A stretch of DNA of 64,000 nt from Paenibacillus pabuli (GTDB taxonomy: Bacteria > Bacillota > Bacilli > Paenibacillales > Paenibacillaceae). This document shows positions 54,701 to 64,000 of the stretch, one piece after another. The notes under the pieces are model-generated. The model saw nothing but the letters and a program-made list of their open reading frames with translations, was not told the origin of the DNA and ran no database searches. Location of the stretch: contig NZ_JBDOIO010000004.1 in NCBI RefSeq assembly GCF_039831995.1, positions 434,001 through 498,000 of the forward strand, in the 5' to 3' direction. Within the stretch, counting starts at the first letter, position 1, and each line of letters begins with the position of its first letter. A program made the position numbers and the translations under genes.

Positions 54701-55537
54701 GTGAACAGCTTGACCCTTGCTGAACAAATCTATGAAGCTCTGATCTATATGTATGCCCTGAGCCTTCTGTTCTATTTCTCGGACTGCATTCGACGGAATG
54801 CGGGGGCGAAGCGAACGGGCACAGGGTTTCTTGTTGTTGTCTGGCTGCTTCAGGTCGTTCATGTAATTTTGCGTATGTGGACCGAGGGCCATTTTCCGAT
54901 CTATACCACTTTTGATTTCCTGTTCATTTTCTCGTTTAGTATCGTATTGATGTCTCTTGGGATGATACGTGTCCAGCGTTCGGAATTTGTCATCCTGCTA
55001 TTAAATATCGTTGGTTTCTCCGTTACTGTACTGAATCGATTGTGGTTCACGGCTGGGGAGATATCGCTGCATAACTGGCAGACCGTTCACGGGCTGCTGA
55101 TCATGCATATCACGCTGGCAAATTTGGGTTTTGCAGCCCTCACGGTAGCTGCTGTGTTCGCGATGTTGTATCTGTTCCTACACCGCAAATTGAAAAACAA
55201 AAAATGGAATGATACGATGCGGCGGATGCCGAGTCTTGAAGTCATTGGCAAGTACATGGATGGCGCAACACTGATTGGAACACCGCTACTTGGTGTCTCC
55301 GTGGTGCTGGCCGTTCTATCCATTGTCGCTGAGACCAGGTGGTATCTGCTTTTGGATCTGAAAGTCATTGCAACAGGTCTCGCTATCGCGATCTACATCG
55401 GTTATTTCGTTTCCAAGCATAGAAAGCAGTTTTCCAACATTATTATGGCAAGATGGACATTGATTGGATATGGTTTTGTCATTATAAGCTTTTTATCCAA
55501 TGCGTATTCAGCGTTTCATCGTTGGACAGGAGAGTGA
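54701..55537 (+). CDS. hemX: CcsA/HemX-type membrane protein
   Basis: 278 residues, GTG start 6 bases after the hemA stop. Eight or so membrane helices, with the CcsA-type features HVILRMWTEGHFPIYTTFDFL and LLIMHITLANLGFAALT. In B. subtilis HemX lowers HemA amounts; the fold is that of cytochrome c assembly proteins. Second gene of the operon. Confidence 0.9.
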   Translation: MNSLTLAEQIYEALIYMYALSLLFYFSDCIRRNAGAKRTGTGFLVVVWLLQVVHVILRMWTEGHFPIYTTFDFLFIFSFSIVLMSLGMIRVQRSEFVILLLNIVGFSVTVLNRLWFTAGEISLHNWQTVHGLLIMHITLANLGFAALTVAAVFAMLYLFLHRKLKNKKWNDTMRRMPSLEVIGKYMDGATLIGTPLLGVSVVLAVLSIVAETRWYLLLDLKVIATGLAIAIYIGYFVSKHRKQFSNIIMARWTLIGYGFVIISFLSNAYSAFHRWTGE

Positions 55538-55542
55538 AGACC

Positions 55543-56193
55543 ATGGATTGCTATACGCCGTTATATGTAAATACTTCAGGCAAAACCTGCTGCGTGATTG
55601 GGGGCGGACGAGTCGCCGAACGCAAGATTAAAGGTTTGCTTCACGCCGAAGCGCATATTAAGGTAATTAGTCCGGAAATCACATCGGAGCTGAAACAACT
55701 GCATCAGGATTCCCGAATTGAGTGGATAGCCCGGTCCTACCGCAAAGGTGATTTGCGGGGGGCCTTTCTCGTATATGCAGCAACGGATCACGTTGAAGTC
55801 AACGCATTGGTAGTACAGGAAGCGAGCGATGCGGGCATACTGGTCAATGATGCGATGTCTTCCGAGAACAGTGCTTTTATTACCCCCAGTGTGGTTAGGC
55901 GTGGAAGATTGAGCATTGCCATCTCAACGGCTGGAGCAGGACCGGCAGCAGCTGCAGAGATTCGGTCTACACTGGAGCAACAATTTGGTGAAGAATACGA
56001 GACATATATTGAATTTTTGCATCAGATGAGGATTCAAGTGAAGGCACGTGTATCGTCTTCGCGTGAGCGAAGCATCTTACTGCGGCGATTGACTGAAATG
56101 AATGTACTGGAGGACATCCGTGCAGGGCAATTTCAGTGGTGGACAGAAGAAGAAATCGGGAACTGGATATCCCGTAATCAGGAGGAGCTGTAG
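55543..56193 (+). CDS. Precorrin-2 dehydrogenase / sirohydrochlorin ferrochelatase-like (Met8-like)
   Basis: 216 residues. NAD-binding loop [18 protein letters not shown] at the N-terminus, then the Met8/CysG N-domain parts [31 protein letters not shown] and a dimerisation segment. It oxidises precorrin-2 to sirohydrochlorin; whether it also inserts iron is not clear. The ATG at 55543 follows CAGGAGAG; earlier in-frame starts lie inside hemX. Not present at this place in B. subtilis hemAXCDBL. Confidence 0.9.
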   Translation: MDCYTPLYVNTSGKTCCVIGGGRVAERKIKGLLHAEAHIKVISPEITSELKQLHQDSRIEWIARSYRKGDLRGAFLVYAATDHVEVNALVVQEASDAGILVNDAMSSENSAFITPSVVRRGRLSIAISTAGAGPAAAAEIRSTLEQQFGEEYETYIEFLHQMRIQVKARVSSSRERSILLRRLTEMNVLEDIRAGQFQWWTEEEIGNWISRNQEEL

Positions 56194-56195
56194 AC

Positions 56196-57152
56196 ATGCG
56201 TACAATTAAAGTGGGAAGCAGACAAAGCGCACTTGCTTTGACACAGACAGGCCATGTAATTCAGGATTTACGCAGTATTTGTGAGCGGGAAGGTTTAGCA
56301 TTTGACTTTGAAGTACATAAGATCGTTACGAAGGGAGACTTAATCCTCGATGTAACGTTATCCAAAGTCGGTGGCAAAGGACTGTTTGTCAAAGAGATTG
56401 AACAGGCGATGTTGGATCATACCATTGATATGGCCGTGCACAGCATGAAGGATATGCCGTCTGAATTGCCGGAAGGATTAATCAACGGCGCTGTTCCACG
56501 CCGTGCAGATCCGCGTGATGCACTGATTTCCAATGGAGGTCTCACTTTGGATCAATTGCCGGAAGGAGCGAGAGTGGGGACAAGCAGCCTCCGTCGTTCC
56601 AGTCAGTTGAAGGCATACCGCCCGGATCTGCAGCTTGAATCCCTGCGTGGTAACATCGATTCACGTCTTCGCAAGCTGGAGACTGAGGGTCTCGATGCTA
56701 TTATTTTGGCTGCTGCAGGGTTATATCGAATGGGCTGGCAGGATCGGATTACCGAGTATCTGTCCGAAGAGGCTTGTCTTCCTGCGGTAGGTCAGGGTGC
56801 ACTGGGTATTGAATGCCGTGAGGATGACGCGGAGCTGCTTCATCTGTTGAAGCTGTATAATGATCCGGAGACCGCTTCTCCCGTTTTGGCAGAACGTCGC
56901 TTCCTCAGCGTGTTGAATGGGGGATGCCAGGTTCCTATCGGTGCTCATGCTGTCTGGAATCGTCAGCAAGATACCGATTCCCCGAATGGGCAAAACACGT
57001 TACAATTAACGGGTATGGTCGGCACGCCGGATGGCGGACTGATTCTGAAGGAAGCTCTGACCGGCACAGATCCGGTACGTCTTGGAGAAGAAGTGGCTTG
57101 GAGATTGATTGAACGGGGAGCAGAGCAGATACTGGCAGAAGTTAGGGGATGA
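56196..57152 (+). CDS. hemC: Porphobilinogen deaminase (hydroxymethylbilane synthase)
   Basis: 318 residues. [18 protein letters not shown]-terminus, [15 protein letters not shown] near residue 85, [18 protein letters not shown], and the dipyrromethane-binding Cys244 in [10 protein letters not shown]. Joins four porphobilinogens. GGAGGAGCTGTAGAC spans the previous stop. Confidence 0.97.
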   Translation: MRTIKVGSRQSALALTQTGHVIQDLRSICEREGLAFDFEVHKIVTKGDLILDVTLSKVGGKGLFVKEIEQAMLDHTIDMAVHSMKDMPSELPEGLINGAVPRRADPRDALISNGGLTLDQLPEGARVGTSSLRRSSQLKAYRPDLQLESLRGNIDSRLRKLETEGLDAIILAAAGLYRMGWQDRITEYLSEEACLPAVGQGALGIECREDDAELLHLLKLYNDPETASPVLAERRFLSVLNGGCQVPIGAHAVWNRQQDTDSPNGQNTLQLTGMVGTPDGGLILKEALTGTDPVRLGEEVAWRLIERGAEQILAEVRG

Positions 57153-57156
57153 GGAC

Positions 57157-58719
57157 ATGGTGGGAAAGGTCTTTTTGGTAGGAGCAGGTCCAGGGGATGC
57201 GAAGCTGATAACGGTAAAAGGATGGGAGTCCATCGGCAAAGCGGATGCTGTAGTCTATGATCGTTTGGCCAGTCCGAGATTGTTAAAGCAGATGAAGCCT
57301 GGCGCAGTGAAGATATACGTAGGCAAGCGGCCTGACCGGCACACGATGAAACAGGAAGAGATCAATCAACTATTGGTGGATCTGGCCCTTGAAGGGAAAG
57401 TGGTTGTCCGGCTGAAGGGCGGGGATCCGACGATATTTGGACGCGTGGGCGAAGAGGCAGACCTGCTACGCAAAAACGACGTTCCTTTTGAAATCGTGCC
57501 AGGCGTTACCGCAGCCATAAGTGTGCCTGCTTATGCCGGAATACCGGTGACCCATCGCGACTATGCATCATCCATATCCATTATTACGGGGCATGAAAGC
57601 CCGGACAAGCTGGATCGCAGCATTCATTGGGATAAAGTGACGAACGCAACGGGAACACTGGTATTTATGATGGGTGTAGCCAAAATCGGCTATATCAGTG
57701 AACAGCTCATCCGTCATGGCCGTCCGGCACAGACACCTGTCGCATTGGTTCGTTGGGGAACAAGAGCGGAACAGGATACCCTTGTGGGTACGCTTGAAAA
57801 TATAGAAGCCAAGGTCATTGCTGCCAATTTCCAACCGCCTGCAGTCATTGTAGTTGGTGATGTGGTGAACCAGCGTGAGCAATTGAAGTGGGCCGAGGCA
57901 CTGCCGTTATTCGGCAAACGAATTCTGGTGACGCGGGCTCGCAGTCAGGCGAGCGAACTGGTGAATCGCATCGAGGAACTTGGCGGAGAGCCGTATGAGT
58001 TTCCGGTTATTGAGACTCTTATGCCTTCGAGTGAAACAGCCAAACAAAGCGTCAAAAATGCCTTCGATGCGTTAAAGACATTTGACTGGGTATTTTTCAC
58101 GAGCGTAAACGGCGTGGAGTTTTTCTTCCGTCATCTGGAGGATCAAGGCAGGGACATCCGGGCGATCCATCAAGCAAGAGTCGCCGCGGTAGGACCTTCA
58201 ACTGCTGAGGCCCTGCGCAAGCACGGTATTATTGCCGAAGTGGTCAAAGGACCTTTTCAGCAGGAAGGCATGCTGGAAGCTTTTGAAAGTGAACTGAAAG
58301 AAGGTCAGAAAGTGCTGCTTCCCCACGGGGACTTGGCGCGATCCTGGTTGCCTGATCAGTTAAAGGAACGTGGACTCGAAGTCACGGAAGCGATCATCTA
58401 TGACACCGTACTAGCGGGCGAGGATGATGACGAACTACTGAAGCTGCTGGAAGAAGGCGGAATTCACGCGGTAACGTTCACCAGTTCTTCGACGGTTACT
58501 AATTTTATGGAGATGCTTAAACGCATGGGACTCCAAGATCCATTACCTTTGTTAAAGAATGTCGAGGTTGCTTGCATCGGGCCAGTGACTGCCAAGACGG
58601 CAGAAGCAGCTGGGATGAAGGTGACACTGATGGCTGCAGAAGCAACGATCGAAAGTATGATCTCTGCACTGTGCGAGTGGAAACGGAAGCCTTCTCCAGA
58701 AGGGGCTATGCCTCGTTGA
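57157..58719 (+). CDS. CobA-HemD fusion: uroporphyrinogen-III C-methyltransferase and uroporphyrinogen-III synthase
   Basis: 520 residues in two parts. Residues 1-~245 are a SUMT/CobA methyltransferase: VFLVGAGPGDAKLITVKG, YVGKRPDRHTMKQEEIN, RLKGGDPTIFGRVGEEA, PVTHRDYASSISIITGH. Residues ~260-510 are HemD: GKRILVTRARSQASELV, VFFTSVNGVEFFFRHL, VAAVGPSTAEALRKHG, and FTSSSTVTNFM. The fused enzyme makes uroporphyrinogen III and methylates part of it to precorrin-2, feeding the Met8-like enzyme two genes upstream. The ATG at 57157 lies 4 bases after the hemC stop; GGGGATGAGGAC is the ribosome site. Confidence 0.95.
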   Translation: MVGKVFLVGAGPGDAKLITVKGWESIGKADAVVYDRLASPRLLKQMKPGAVKIYVGKRPDRHTMKQEEINQLLVDLALEGKVVVRLKGGDPTIFGRVGEEADLLRKNDVPFEIVPGVTAAISVPAYAGIPVTHRDYASSISIITGHESPDKLDRSIHWDKVTNATGTLVFMMGVAKIGYISEQLIRHGRPAQTPVALVRWGTRAEQDTLVGTLENIEAKVIAANFQPPAVIVVGDVVNQREQLKWAEALPLFGKRILVTRARSQASELVNRIEELGGEPYEFPVIETLMPSSETAKQSVKNAFDALKTFDWVFFTSVNGVEFFFRHLEDQGRDIRAIHQARVAAVGPSTAEALRKHGIIAEVVKGPFQQEGMLEAFESELKEGQKVLLPHGDLARSWLPDQLKERGLEVTEAIIYDTVLAGEDDDELLKLLEEGGIHAVTFTSSSTVTNFMEMLKRMGLQDPLPLLKNVEVACIGPVTAKTAEAAGMKVTLMAAEATIESMISALCEWKRKPSPEGAMPR

Positions 58720-58778
58720 TTGCAGGAATTATATGTTATTGTAATAGATCGTATCCATATACAAAAATGCAGATTGAT

Positions 58779-58822
58779 GAAGCGTGCTGAATTCGTAAGG
58801 ATACCGGCGCGCTTCCCTTTTT
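58779..58822 (+). terminator. Internal terminator before hemB
   Basis: GAAGCGTGC pairs with GCGCGCTTC (one G-T) across a ~19-base loop, followed by CCTTTTT. Lying inside the heme operon it may lower hemB/hemL read-through. Confidence 0.7.
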
Positions 58823-58855
58823 GCTCTACTTTACTTTCAGAGAGGATGTATCTAT

Positions 58856-59857
58856 ATGAGTTTTCCAATTGTACGACACCGTCGCTTACGGCAATCCGCA
58901 GGTATCCGCAACATGGTCAGAGAGACTCATCTGACAGTGGATGATTTTATCCAGCCGATTTATGTAACTTACGGTGAAAACGTAAAATCCGAAATCAAAT
59001 CCATGCCAGGCGTATTCCGTTTTTCCCTTGACCGTCTGCAAGAAGAGGTAAAAGAGATTGCTGATCTTGGAATTCCGGCCGTGTTGTTGTTCGGTATTCC
59101 TGAGACAAAGGATAGTATTGGTTCTTCTGGTTTCGCTGAAGATGGTATTGTGCAGGAAGCAACGAAATTGATTAAGTCCTGGTATCCCGACCTGCTGGTT
59201 GTGGCCGATACCTGTCTGTGTGAATTTACGGATCACGGCCACTGCGGTATGGTGCATACCGTTGAAGTAGACGGGCATATCTGCGGAGATGTTCTGAATG
59301 ATGAATCGCTGGATCTGCTTGTGAAAACAGCTGTATCCCAAGCCAAAGCAGGCGCGGATATTATTGCCCCATCCAATATGATGGATGGATTCGTCCAGGC
59401 CATACGGGCCGGACTGGATGAAAATGGCTTCAGCCATATTCCAATCATGTCATACTCCGTTAAGTATGCATCTGCTTTTTATGGTCCTTTCCGTGAAGCA
59501 GCGGATTCCACGCCGCAGTTCGGAGATCGCAAATCGTATCAGATGGACCCGGCCAATGCCCGCGAGGCACTGCGCGAAGCCGAAACGGATGTGCTGGAAG
59601 GAGCAGACATGCTGATGGTAAAACCGTCACTCTCCTATCTGGATGTGATGCGTACGATCAAAGATCAATTTGACCTTCCGCTTGTGGCCTATAATGTAAG
59701 TGGGGAGTACGCCATGGTGAAGGCAGCAGCAATGCAGGGTTGGATTGATGAGAAAAAGGTCGCCATGGAAATTCTGCTCAGCATGAAACGCGCGGGTGCC
59801 GACATGATTATTACGTATTACGGAAAAGACGCTTCCCGCTGGTTGGCTGAAAAATAA
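58856..59857 (+). CDS. hemB: Delta-aminolevulinic acid dehydratase (porphobilinogen synthase)
   Basis: 333 residues. [19 protein letters not shown]-terminus, the cysteine zinc site [14 protein letters not shown] (near residue 120), and both active-site lysines in [14 protein letters not shown] and [14 protein letters not shown]. The Cys-rich metal site marks the zinc-dependent type. AGAGAGGATG precedes the ATG. Confidence 0.97.
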   Translation: MSFPIVRHRRLRQSAGIRNMVRETHLTVDDFIQPIYVTYGENVKSEIKSMPGVFRFSLDRLQEEVKEIADLGIPAVLLFGIPETKDSIGSSGFAEDGIVQEATKLIKSWYPDLLVVADTCLCEFTDHGHCGMVHTVEVDGHICGDVLNDESLDLLVKTAVSQAKAGADIIAPSNMMDGFVQAIRAGLDENGFSHIPIMSYSVKYASAFYGPFREAADSTPQFGDRKSYQMDPANAREALREAETDVLEGADMLMVKPSLSYLDVMRTIKDQFDLPLVAYNVSGEYAMVKAAAMQGWIDEKKVAMEILLSMKRAGADMIITYYGKDASRWLAEK

Positions 59858-59919
59858 TAGTTCGCTGTATCCCCTATACGTTTGCTAAGAGAGTCGATAT
59901 AGAAATATAAATATGTACC

Positions 59920-59987
59920 AAGGCCCTGCATGACCCTAGAATGTCGTTGTGTGGATCAGATTACTGTTCATATACAAGCGGGGCCTT
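59920..59987 (+). promoter_or_regulatory. Long-loop hairpin in the hemB-hemL gap
   Basis: AAGGCCC (59920-59926) pairs with GGGCCTT (59981-59987), and the T/A-rich TATATT follows just before the hemL ribosome site. It could be an attenuator or a leader structure that influences hemL translation. No T-box element is present. Confidence 0.4.
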
Positions 59988-60006
59988 TATATTAAGGAGG
60001 ATGTTC

Positions 60007-61311
60007 ATGACTGCACAATCAGGAAAAAGACGCAACGATGAGCGCTCACGCAGCGCATTCGAAGAAGCCAAGCAGTACATACCTGGAGGCGTAAACAGTC
60101 CCGTTCGGGCTTTTAAATCGGTAGGACTTACCCCGATCTATGCAGAACGCGGAGAAGGATCCAAAATTTACGATATTGATGGCAACGTATTTATTGATTA
60201 TGTAGGCTCATGGGGACCGCTTATCATGGGACATGCCCATCCTGATGTCGTTGAAGCACTGCGTGAGACAGCTCTGAAAGGAACGAGCTTTGGTGCTCCA
60301 ACGCTGCTGGAAACAGAGATGGCTAAGCTTGTTTGCGAACGCGTGCCTTCCATCGATATTGTGCGGATGGTGAACTCGGGTACGGAAGCGACCATGAGTG
60401 CCATTAGGCTGGCACGTGGTGTAACGGGTCGCAGCAAAATTTTGAAGTTTGAAGGTTCATACCACGGACATGCGGACAGCTTGCTGATCAAAGCGGGTTC
60501 TGGTGTCGCTACCCTTGGATTGCCAGACAGCCCTGGAGTTCCAGAAGGAGTGGCTACTAATACGATCACGGTACCTTACAATGATTTGGAATCGGTTAGC
60601 CTTGCCTTTGAACGTTATGGTGAGGAACTGGCTGCTGTCATTGTCGAGCCTGTGGCTGGGAATATGGGCGTTGTACCTCCGGCGGAGGGCTTTCTTGAAG
60701 GCTTGCGCAGTCTGACCAACCAGTACGGCAGCCTGCTTATCTTTGACGAAGTAATGACCGGTTTCCGCGTAGGCTTGAACTGTGCACAGGGTCGATTCGG
60801 TGTTACGCCCGATCTGACTTGTCTCGGTAAAGTTATCGGCGGCGGCCTGCCGGTCGGGGCTTATGGCGGTCGTCGGGATCTGATGGAGCAGATCGCTCCA
60901 ACCGGTCCGATTTATCAGGCGGGAACACTGAGTGGTAACCCACTGGCAATGGCAGCAGGCTACACGACACTCAAACTGTTGACACCGGAAGTCTATGATC
61001 GTTTGGAGACGTTATCGGCACGTTTGCAGGCTGGCTTCGAAAAGAATGCAGCAGAGACGGGCATTGCAGTAACGATTAACCGTGTTGGCTCCATGGTATG
61101 TCCGTTCTTCAGCGGTGTACCTGTCACCAATTACGATATAGCCAAAGCAAGCAATCTGGATCAGTTTGTTCGTTACTTTGCAGCCATGATTGATCAAGGT
61201 GTAAGTGTGGCACCTTCGCAATTTGAAGGCATGTTCGTCTCTGGTGTGCACACAGAGCAGGACATTGACGATACGATTGAAGCGAACCGTAAGGCTCTTC
61301 AATCTCTATGA
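60007..61311 (+). CDS. hemL: Glutamate-1-semialdehyde 2,1-aminomutase
   Basis: 434 residues, PLP-dependent. [17 protein letters not shown]-terminus, [38 protein letters not shown], and the PLP lysine in [17 protein letters not shown]. Makes 5-aminolevulinate from the HemA product. I chose the ATG at 60007, 6 bases after AAGGAGG; an ATG at 60001 touches the site. The stop overlaps the next gene by 4 bases. Confidence 0.97.
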   Translation: MTAQSGKRRNDERSRSAFEEAKQYIPGGVNSPVRAFKSVGLTPIYAERGEGSKIYDIDGNVFIDYVGSWGPLIMGHAHPDVVEALRETALKGTSFGAPTLLETEMAKLVCERVPSIDIVRMVNSGTEATMSAIRLARGVTGRSKILKFEGSYHGHADSLLIKAGSGVATLGLPDSPGVPEGVATNTITVPYNDLESVSLAFERYGEELAAVIVEPVAGNMGVVPPAEGFLEGLRSLTNQYGSLLIFDEVMTGFRVGLNCAQGRFGVTPDLTCLGKVIGGGLPVGAYGGRRDLMEQIAPTGPIYQAGTLSGNPLAMAAGYTTLKLLTPEVYDRLETLSARLQAGFEKNAAETGIAVTINRVGSMVCPFFSGVPVTNYDIAKASNLDQFVRYFAAMIDQGVSVAPSQFEGMFVSGVHTEQDIDDTIEANRKALQSL

Positions 61312-62216
61312 CGATCAAAAGTTGGAAACGTCGTGGAGAATGGCTTGAGCTGATGCCAGGCAAGGTGGTAACAGGCAGTTCAGACAAACAGCTTGCAGCA
61401 GAGCAATGGCTGCTCACTGAACTTTCGTTTCCGGAAAAACTGCTTCGTCAGCTCAAGGCAAATCACGGAATTCAATTGGCAGGGGACCGGCTTCGGCTGG
61501 CCCTTTTTGCATCTCAGCCCATTGATGTTGAACCCCGGTGGGCTGATATCGATGTGCTGTATGAGGATGATTTTAGTCTGGTTGTGCACAAACCTGCAGG
61601 TATGAAGCTTCACCCGGATGGAACACGTGCCGATCATGCCATTACACTGGATCATGCCGTCGCTTCTTATTATGAGATCAATGGTATCGACACCTGTGTG
61701 CGCCACGTTCATCGTCTGGATGAAGATACAACGGGTCCCGTTTTATATGCCAAAAATGCCTTTACCCTGGCCAAGCTGGATGAGGCGATGCGTCGCAAAG
61801 ACATTGGGCGTCAGTATGTAGCCATTGCTGAAGGTCAGGTTTCTCCAAAACTCAGCAAAATTGATGCTCCCATAGGCAAGGACAGGCACCACAAGCAGCG
61901 CAGACGTGTTTCCGAGAGTGGGCAGGAAGCAGTAACGCATGTAGAGATTGTAGACGTATGGGAACAGGCGACACTTGTGCGTTTGATACTGGATACAGGA
62001 CGTACGCATCAGATCAGGGTACATCTGAGTTATGCCGGACACCCGCTTGTTGGCGATCAGCTGTATGGAGGCCGGGCTGATGCAATTGGACGCCAGGCTC
62101 TTCATGGAGAAGTGTTAAGGTTTAATCATCCGCTTACCGGGGCACTGATTGAAGTTCATGATCCGTGGCCTTCCGATTTTGAACAGCTCGCACAGCGGGA
62201 ACGCAAGGTCCAATAA
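61308..62216 (+). CDS. RluA-family pseudouridine synthase
   Basis: 302 residues. Starts at the ATGA overlap with hemL. An N-terminal S4-like region precedes the catalytic domain; the catalytic Asp is in [16 protein letters not shown] (near residue 137). [24 protein letters not shown] is the family end motif. Target rRNA or tRNA site unknown. Confidence 0.92.
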   Translation: MTIKSWKRRGEWLELMPGKVVTGSSDKQLAAEQWLLTELSFPEKLLRQLKANHGIQLAGDRLRLALFASQPIDVEPRWADIDVLYEDDFSLVVHKPAGMKLHPDGTRADHAITLDHAVASYYEINGIDTCVRHVHRLDEDTTGPVLYAKNAFTLAKLDEAMRRKDIGRQYVAIAEGQVSPKLSKIDAPIGKDRHHKQRRRVSESGQEAVTHVEIVDVWEQATLVRLILDTGRTHQIRVHLSYAGHPLVGDQLYGGRADAIGRQALHGEVLRFNHPLTGALIEVHDPWPSDFEQLAQRERKVQ

Positions 62217-62230
62217 AAAGGCAAGGTTTG

Positions 62231-62356
62231 AACAAAGGTGGCATGCTCATCTCATCCATGGCATATAGATGGGGTAACGAAGGATTTGGACCATGGATCA
62301 GTCCCATGAGAAGGATCATGGTGAACATATGCCGAAAGGAGGACGCCACCTTTGTT
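62231..62356 (+). promoter_or_regulatory. spoVID leader bounded by a perfect 12-bp inverted repeat
   Basis: AACAAAGGTGGC (62231-62242) is exactly complementary to GCCACCTTTGTT (62345-62356). The second arm covers the spacer between the ribosome site (AAAGGAGGA, 62336-62343) and the TTG start. If paired in mRNA it would hide the start codon. The loop includes the weakly SigE-like -10 CATATAGAT. Confidence 0.5.
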
Positions 62357-63893
62357 GAATCAACCTTATGGTTTGCGGTTCGATATTTATGAGCGCGTTC
62401 ATTTGTCCGAGGGAGTCCCTGCCATTGAGGAACTGGAGGAAATTGAGTTATACCCGCGTATTCAAGTCATCGGTCAGGATGATCATGCAACGTTGCGAGG
62501 CCATCTTTTGCTTACAGGTGCGTATCGGGGAGAGAACGAGATCTCGGAGGAATTGAAACATTTTATTCCGGTTGAGATCACGGTTCCCCTGAATCGGGTA
62601 AGATCGCTTGAGGATATCTCGATTGAGATTGAAAACTTTGATGTGGATTTGTTATCCAGCCGAAGCTTGAATATTACAGGCGTGTTGTCACTGCGTGGCA
62701 TAGAGGGCTTTCCTGTCGAGGAGCCGCAGGCTTGGTCAGCAGAAGAGTTTACCGTGGTACACTCCCCTGATCCGCAGCAGGGTAACCGCTCCCCGGAAGA
62801 AGAGTATGCAGATGCTGGGTTGAACACCTTTGCACAGGAATATCTGCTTCAACGCAGCGAAGAGGAAGGGCTGCCTATAACGGCCGATTCGCTGTACGCA
62901 GAAGAAGTCCCAGGGAATCTGCAGCAAGCCGCTGATGAAAGTACTCGTTATGAAGATGATACGCAGCCGGTTACACCGTTAAACCCTGCATCCGAACAGC
63001 TCTATGCTGATACGATCGAAAATCAAAATGAGGAAAACAGTCAGAATAGACCACCTGCTGAAGAAAATGCCCCTTCTTTAATCACCCAAGAAGATGAAGC
63101 AGCCGATAATGAAGTACCCGGCTCGCCTTCACCAGTCTCTTCTTTTATGGCGGAAACTGCAGACCGACTGGCTTCTTATCCGGAGTCAGAGCCATTGTTA
63201 CCATTGGCCGAAGAATCACCATCTGTCTGGGCCGAGCCTTCCGTGGAGACCTTACATACTAACACGGAGCTGAACCAACAACCATCGGAAGACTTGGCTG
63301 TATCGAATGTTTGGAATTTTGAATCTTCCAGGTCGGGTTCGCCGCAGGAAGATCAGGCGGAGGCTGAGACTCCGGCAGAGAATTGGCAGGATGTATTTGC
63401 AGCGTCTGAACTGGAGTCTGCCGAGGGAGAAAGACCTTCTACACTGAAAGCAGTGGATGCCGAGGAATCTTCGGAGCCTGTTTCGTTCATTCCTGAACCT
63501 GTGGCTGAGACAGAAGACAAGCCAGAGCTCAAAGTTGCGTTTGGCAGCAAAAAGGAGTCTTCACCAAGACAGGAAGAAGGGGTTGGCATCTCGTCCCTGT
63601 TGTCCTCGGGCAGATCCGTCCGGGATACAGAAACGGATCGGGAGGACGAGTCGGTCGCTGGCTCCGTACAGGAAGAAGCTTACCAGGCTGATGATGTCCA
63701 GTGGAAGAACCTGTTTTTGGGCACGATTGTGGATCAGACGCCATTCCGCAAAGTGAAACTGTGCATTGTCCAGCGGGAAGAGACATTGGATACCATTGCT
63801 GACCGGTATCAATTGAGTACCAGGGAGCTCCAGTTATACAATCGTTTGTCTGAACAGGTCGTTGAAGAGGGGCAGATTTTATACATCCCCTGA
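62352..63893 (+). CDS. spoVID: Stage VI sporulation protein D (spore coat assembly, LysM)
   Basis: 513 residues, TTG start after GAAAGGAGGA. The N-terminal domain (~1-125; LRFDIYERVHLSEGVPAIEE, IPVEITVPLNRV, NFDVDLLSSRSLNITGVLSL) matches SpoVID. A long acidic, Ser/Glu/Pro-rich disordered middle follows (~130-455). A C-terminal LysM motif (~465-513) has REETLDTIADRYQLSTREL and GQILYIP. SpoVID sits on the forespore surface and guides coat proteins to encase the spore. hemL-spoVID neighbourhood matches B. subtilis, with the pseudouridine synthase inserted. Confidence 0.93.
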   Translation: MLNQPYGLRFDIYERVHLSEGVPAIEELEEIELYPRIQVIGQDDHATLRGHLLLTGAYRGENEISEELKHFIPVEITVPLNRVRSLEDISIEIENFDVDLLSSRSLNITGVLSLRGIEGFPVEEPQAWSAEEFTVVHSPDPQQGNRSPEEEYADAGLNTFAQEYLLQRSEEEGLPITADSLYAEEVPGNLQQAADESTRYEDDTQPVTPLNPASEQLYADTIENQNEENSQNRPPAEENAPSLITQEDEAADNEVPGSPSPVSSFMAETADRLASYPESEPLLPLAEESPSVWAEPSVETLHTNTELNQQPSEDLAVSNVWNFESSRSGSPQEDQAEAETPAENWQDVFAASELESAEGERPSTLKAVDAEESSEPVSFIPEPVAETEDKPELKVAFGSKKESSPRQEEGVGISSLLSSGRSVRDTETDREDESVAGSVQEEAYQADDVQWKNLFLGTIVDQTPFRKVKLCIVQREETLDTIADRYQLSTRELQLYNRLSEQVVEEGQILYIP

Positions 63894-63922
63894 CCTCTGA
63901 CTTGTAAAATAACGGGCGTACC

Positions 63923-63956
63923 AACCCGCAATCTCATAAGGATTGCGGGTTTTTGC
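63923..63956 (+). terminator. Terminator of spoVID
   Basis: AACCCGCAATC pairs with GATTGCGGGTT across a 7-base loop, followed by TTT. Nothing further is seen to the right edge. Confidence 0.9.
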
Positions 63957-64000
63957 AGCTTTTTAGACCAAGATGCAGGGCTGACGCCCGTTTCCGCTGT

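Noticed and set aside
59920..60006. T-box riboswitch before hemL
   Set aside because: No T-box AGGGTGGNACCGCG-type sequence or specifier loop; only a long-loop hairpin.

Overview
The window (about 50% GC) comes from an endospore-forming Firmicute, most likely Paenibacillus. Grounds: a transmembrane-AraC/LplB/LplC/lipoprotein sugar-uptake set of the kind common in that genus; sporulation and germination genes (a GerMN lipoprotein, spoVID); and the Bacillales gene order TPR gene-tig-clpX-lonB-lon-ysxC-hemA-ccsA-hemC-hemD-hemB-hemL-spoVID. The assignment rests on protein and gene-order recognition only.

Layout. 1-13.4 kb: a pectin (rhamnogalacturonan) oligosaccharide locus with a regulator cut by the left edge, two ABC permeases, a binding lipoprotein, and four enzymes without signal peptides (GH106-type, GH43, NodB-type deacetylase, GH105). 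A near-perfect CcpA (cre) site precedes it. 13.4-14.6 kb: an AT-rich islet of small genes and one broken gene, resembling toxin-immunity debris. 14.7-23.4 kb: DUF72 protein, methyltransferase, metallo-beta-lactamase-fold hydrolase, an ApbE/ferric-reductase-like operon, a PgpA-family protein, a GerM lipoprotein, rph and rdgB. 23.8-29.0 kb: an intact five-gene STM4015-STM4014-STM4013-STM4012-STM4011 cluster (LRR protein, ATP-grasp, alkaline-phosphatase-superfamily hydrolase, two radical SAM enzymes). Its function is unknown to me and it is the best candidate here for an undescribed system. 29.1-32.4 kb: asparagine synthase and small proteins.

32.7-40.1 kb: two convergent tRNA-Arg(TCT) genes about 7.3 kb apart enclose a methyltransferase, a 1327-residue subtilase and a CynX-type transporter. 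Directly behind the second tRNA lies a tandem array of identical 132-bp units. Each unit carries a copy of the tRNA 3' end, a terminator hairpin and a spacer that also occurs behind the first tRNA. 40.3-64 kb: housekeeping genes for protein folding and proteolysis (tig, clpP, clpX, lonB, lon), isoprenoid synthesis (ispG), ribosome assembly (ysxC), polyamine synthesis (speD), then the heme operon with siroheme functions built in (a Met8-like dehydrogenase and a CobA-HemD fusion), a pseudouridine synthase and spoVID.

How the genes work together: the sugar locus imports and dismantles pectin fragments inside the cell, using an ATPase encoded elsewhere. The heme block runs from glutamyl-tRNA to uroporphyrinogen III and branches to precorrin-2 and sirohydrochlorin. 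The STM401x genes overlap or abut and look like one transcription unit. Starts were chosen by Shine-Dalgarno placement; one gene appears to start at ATC and another possibly at ATA.
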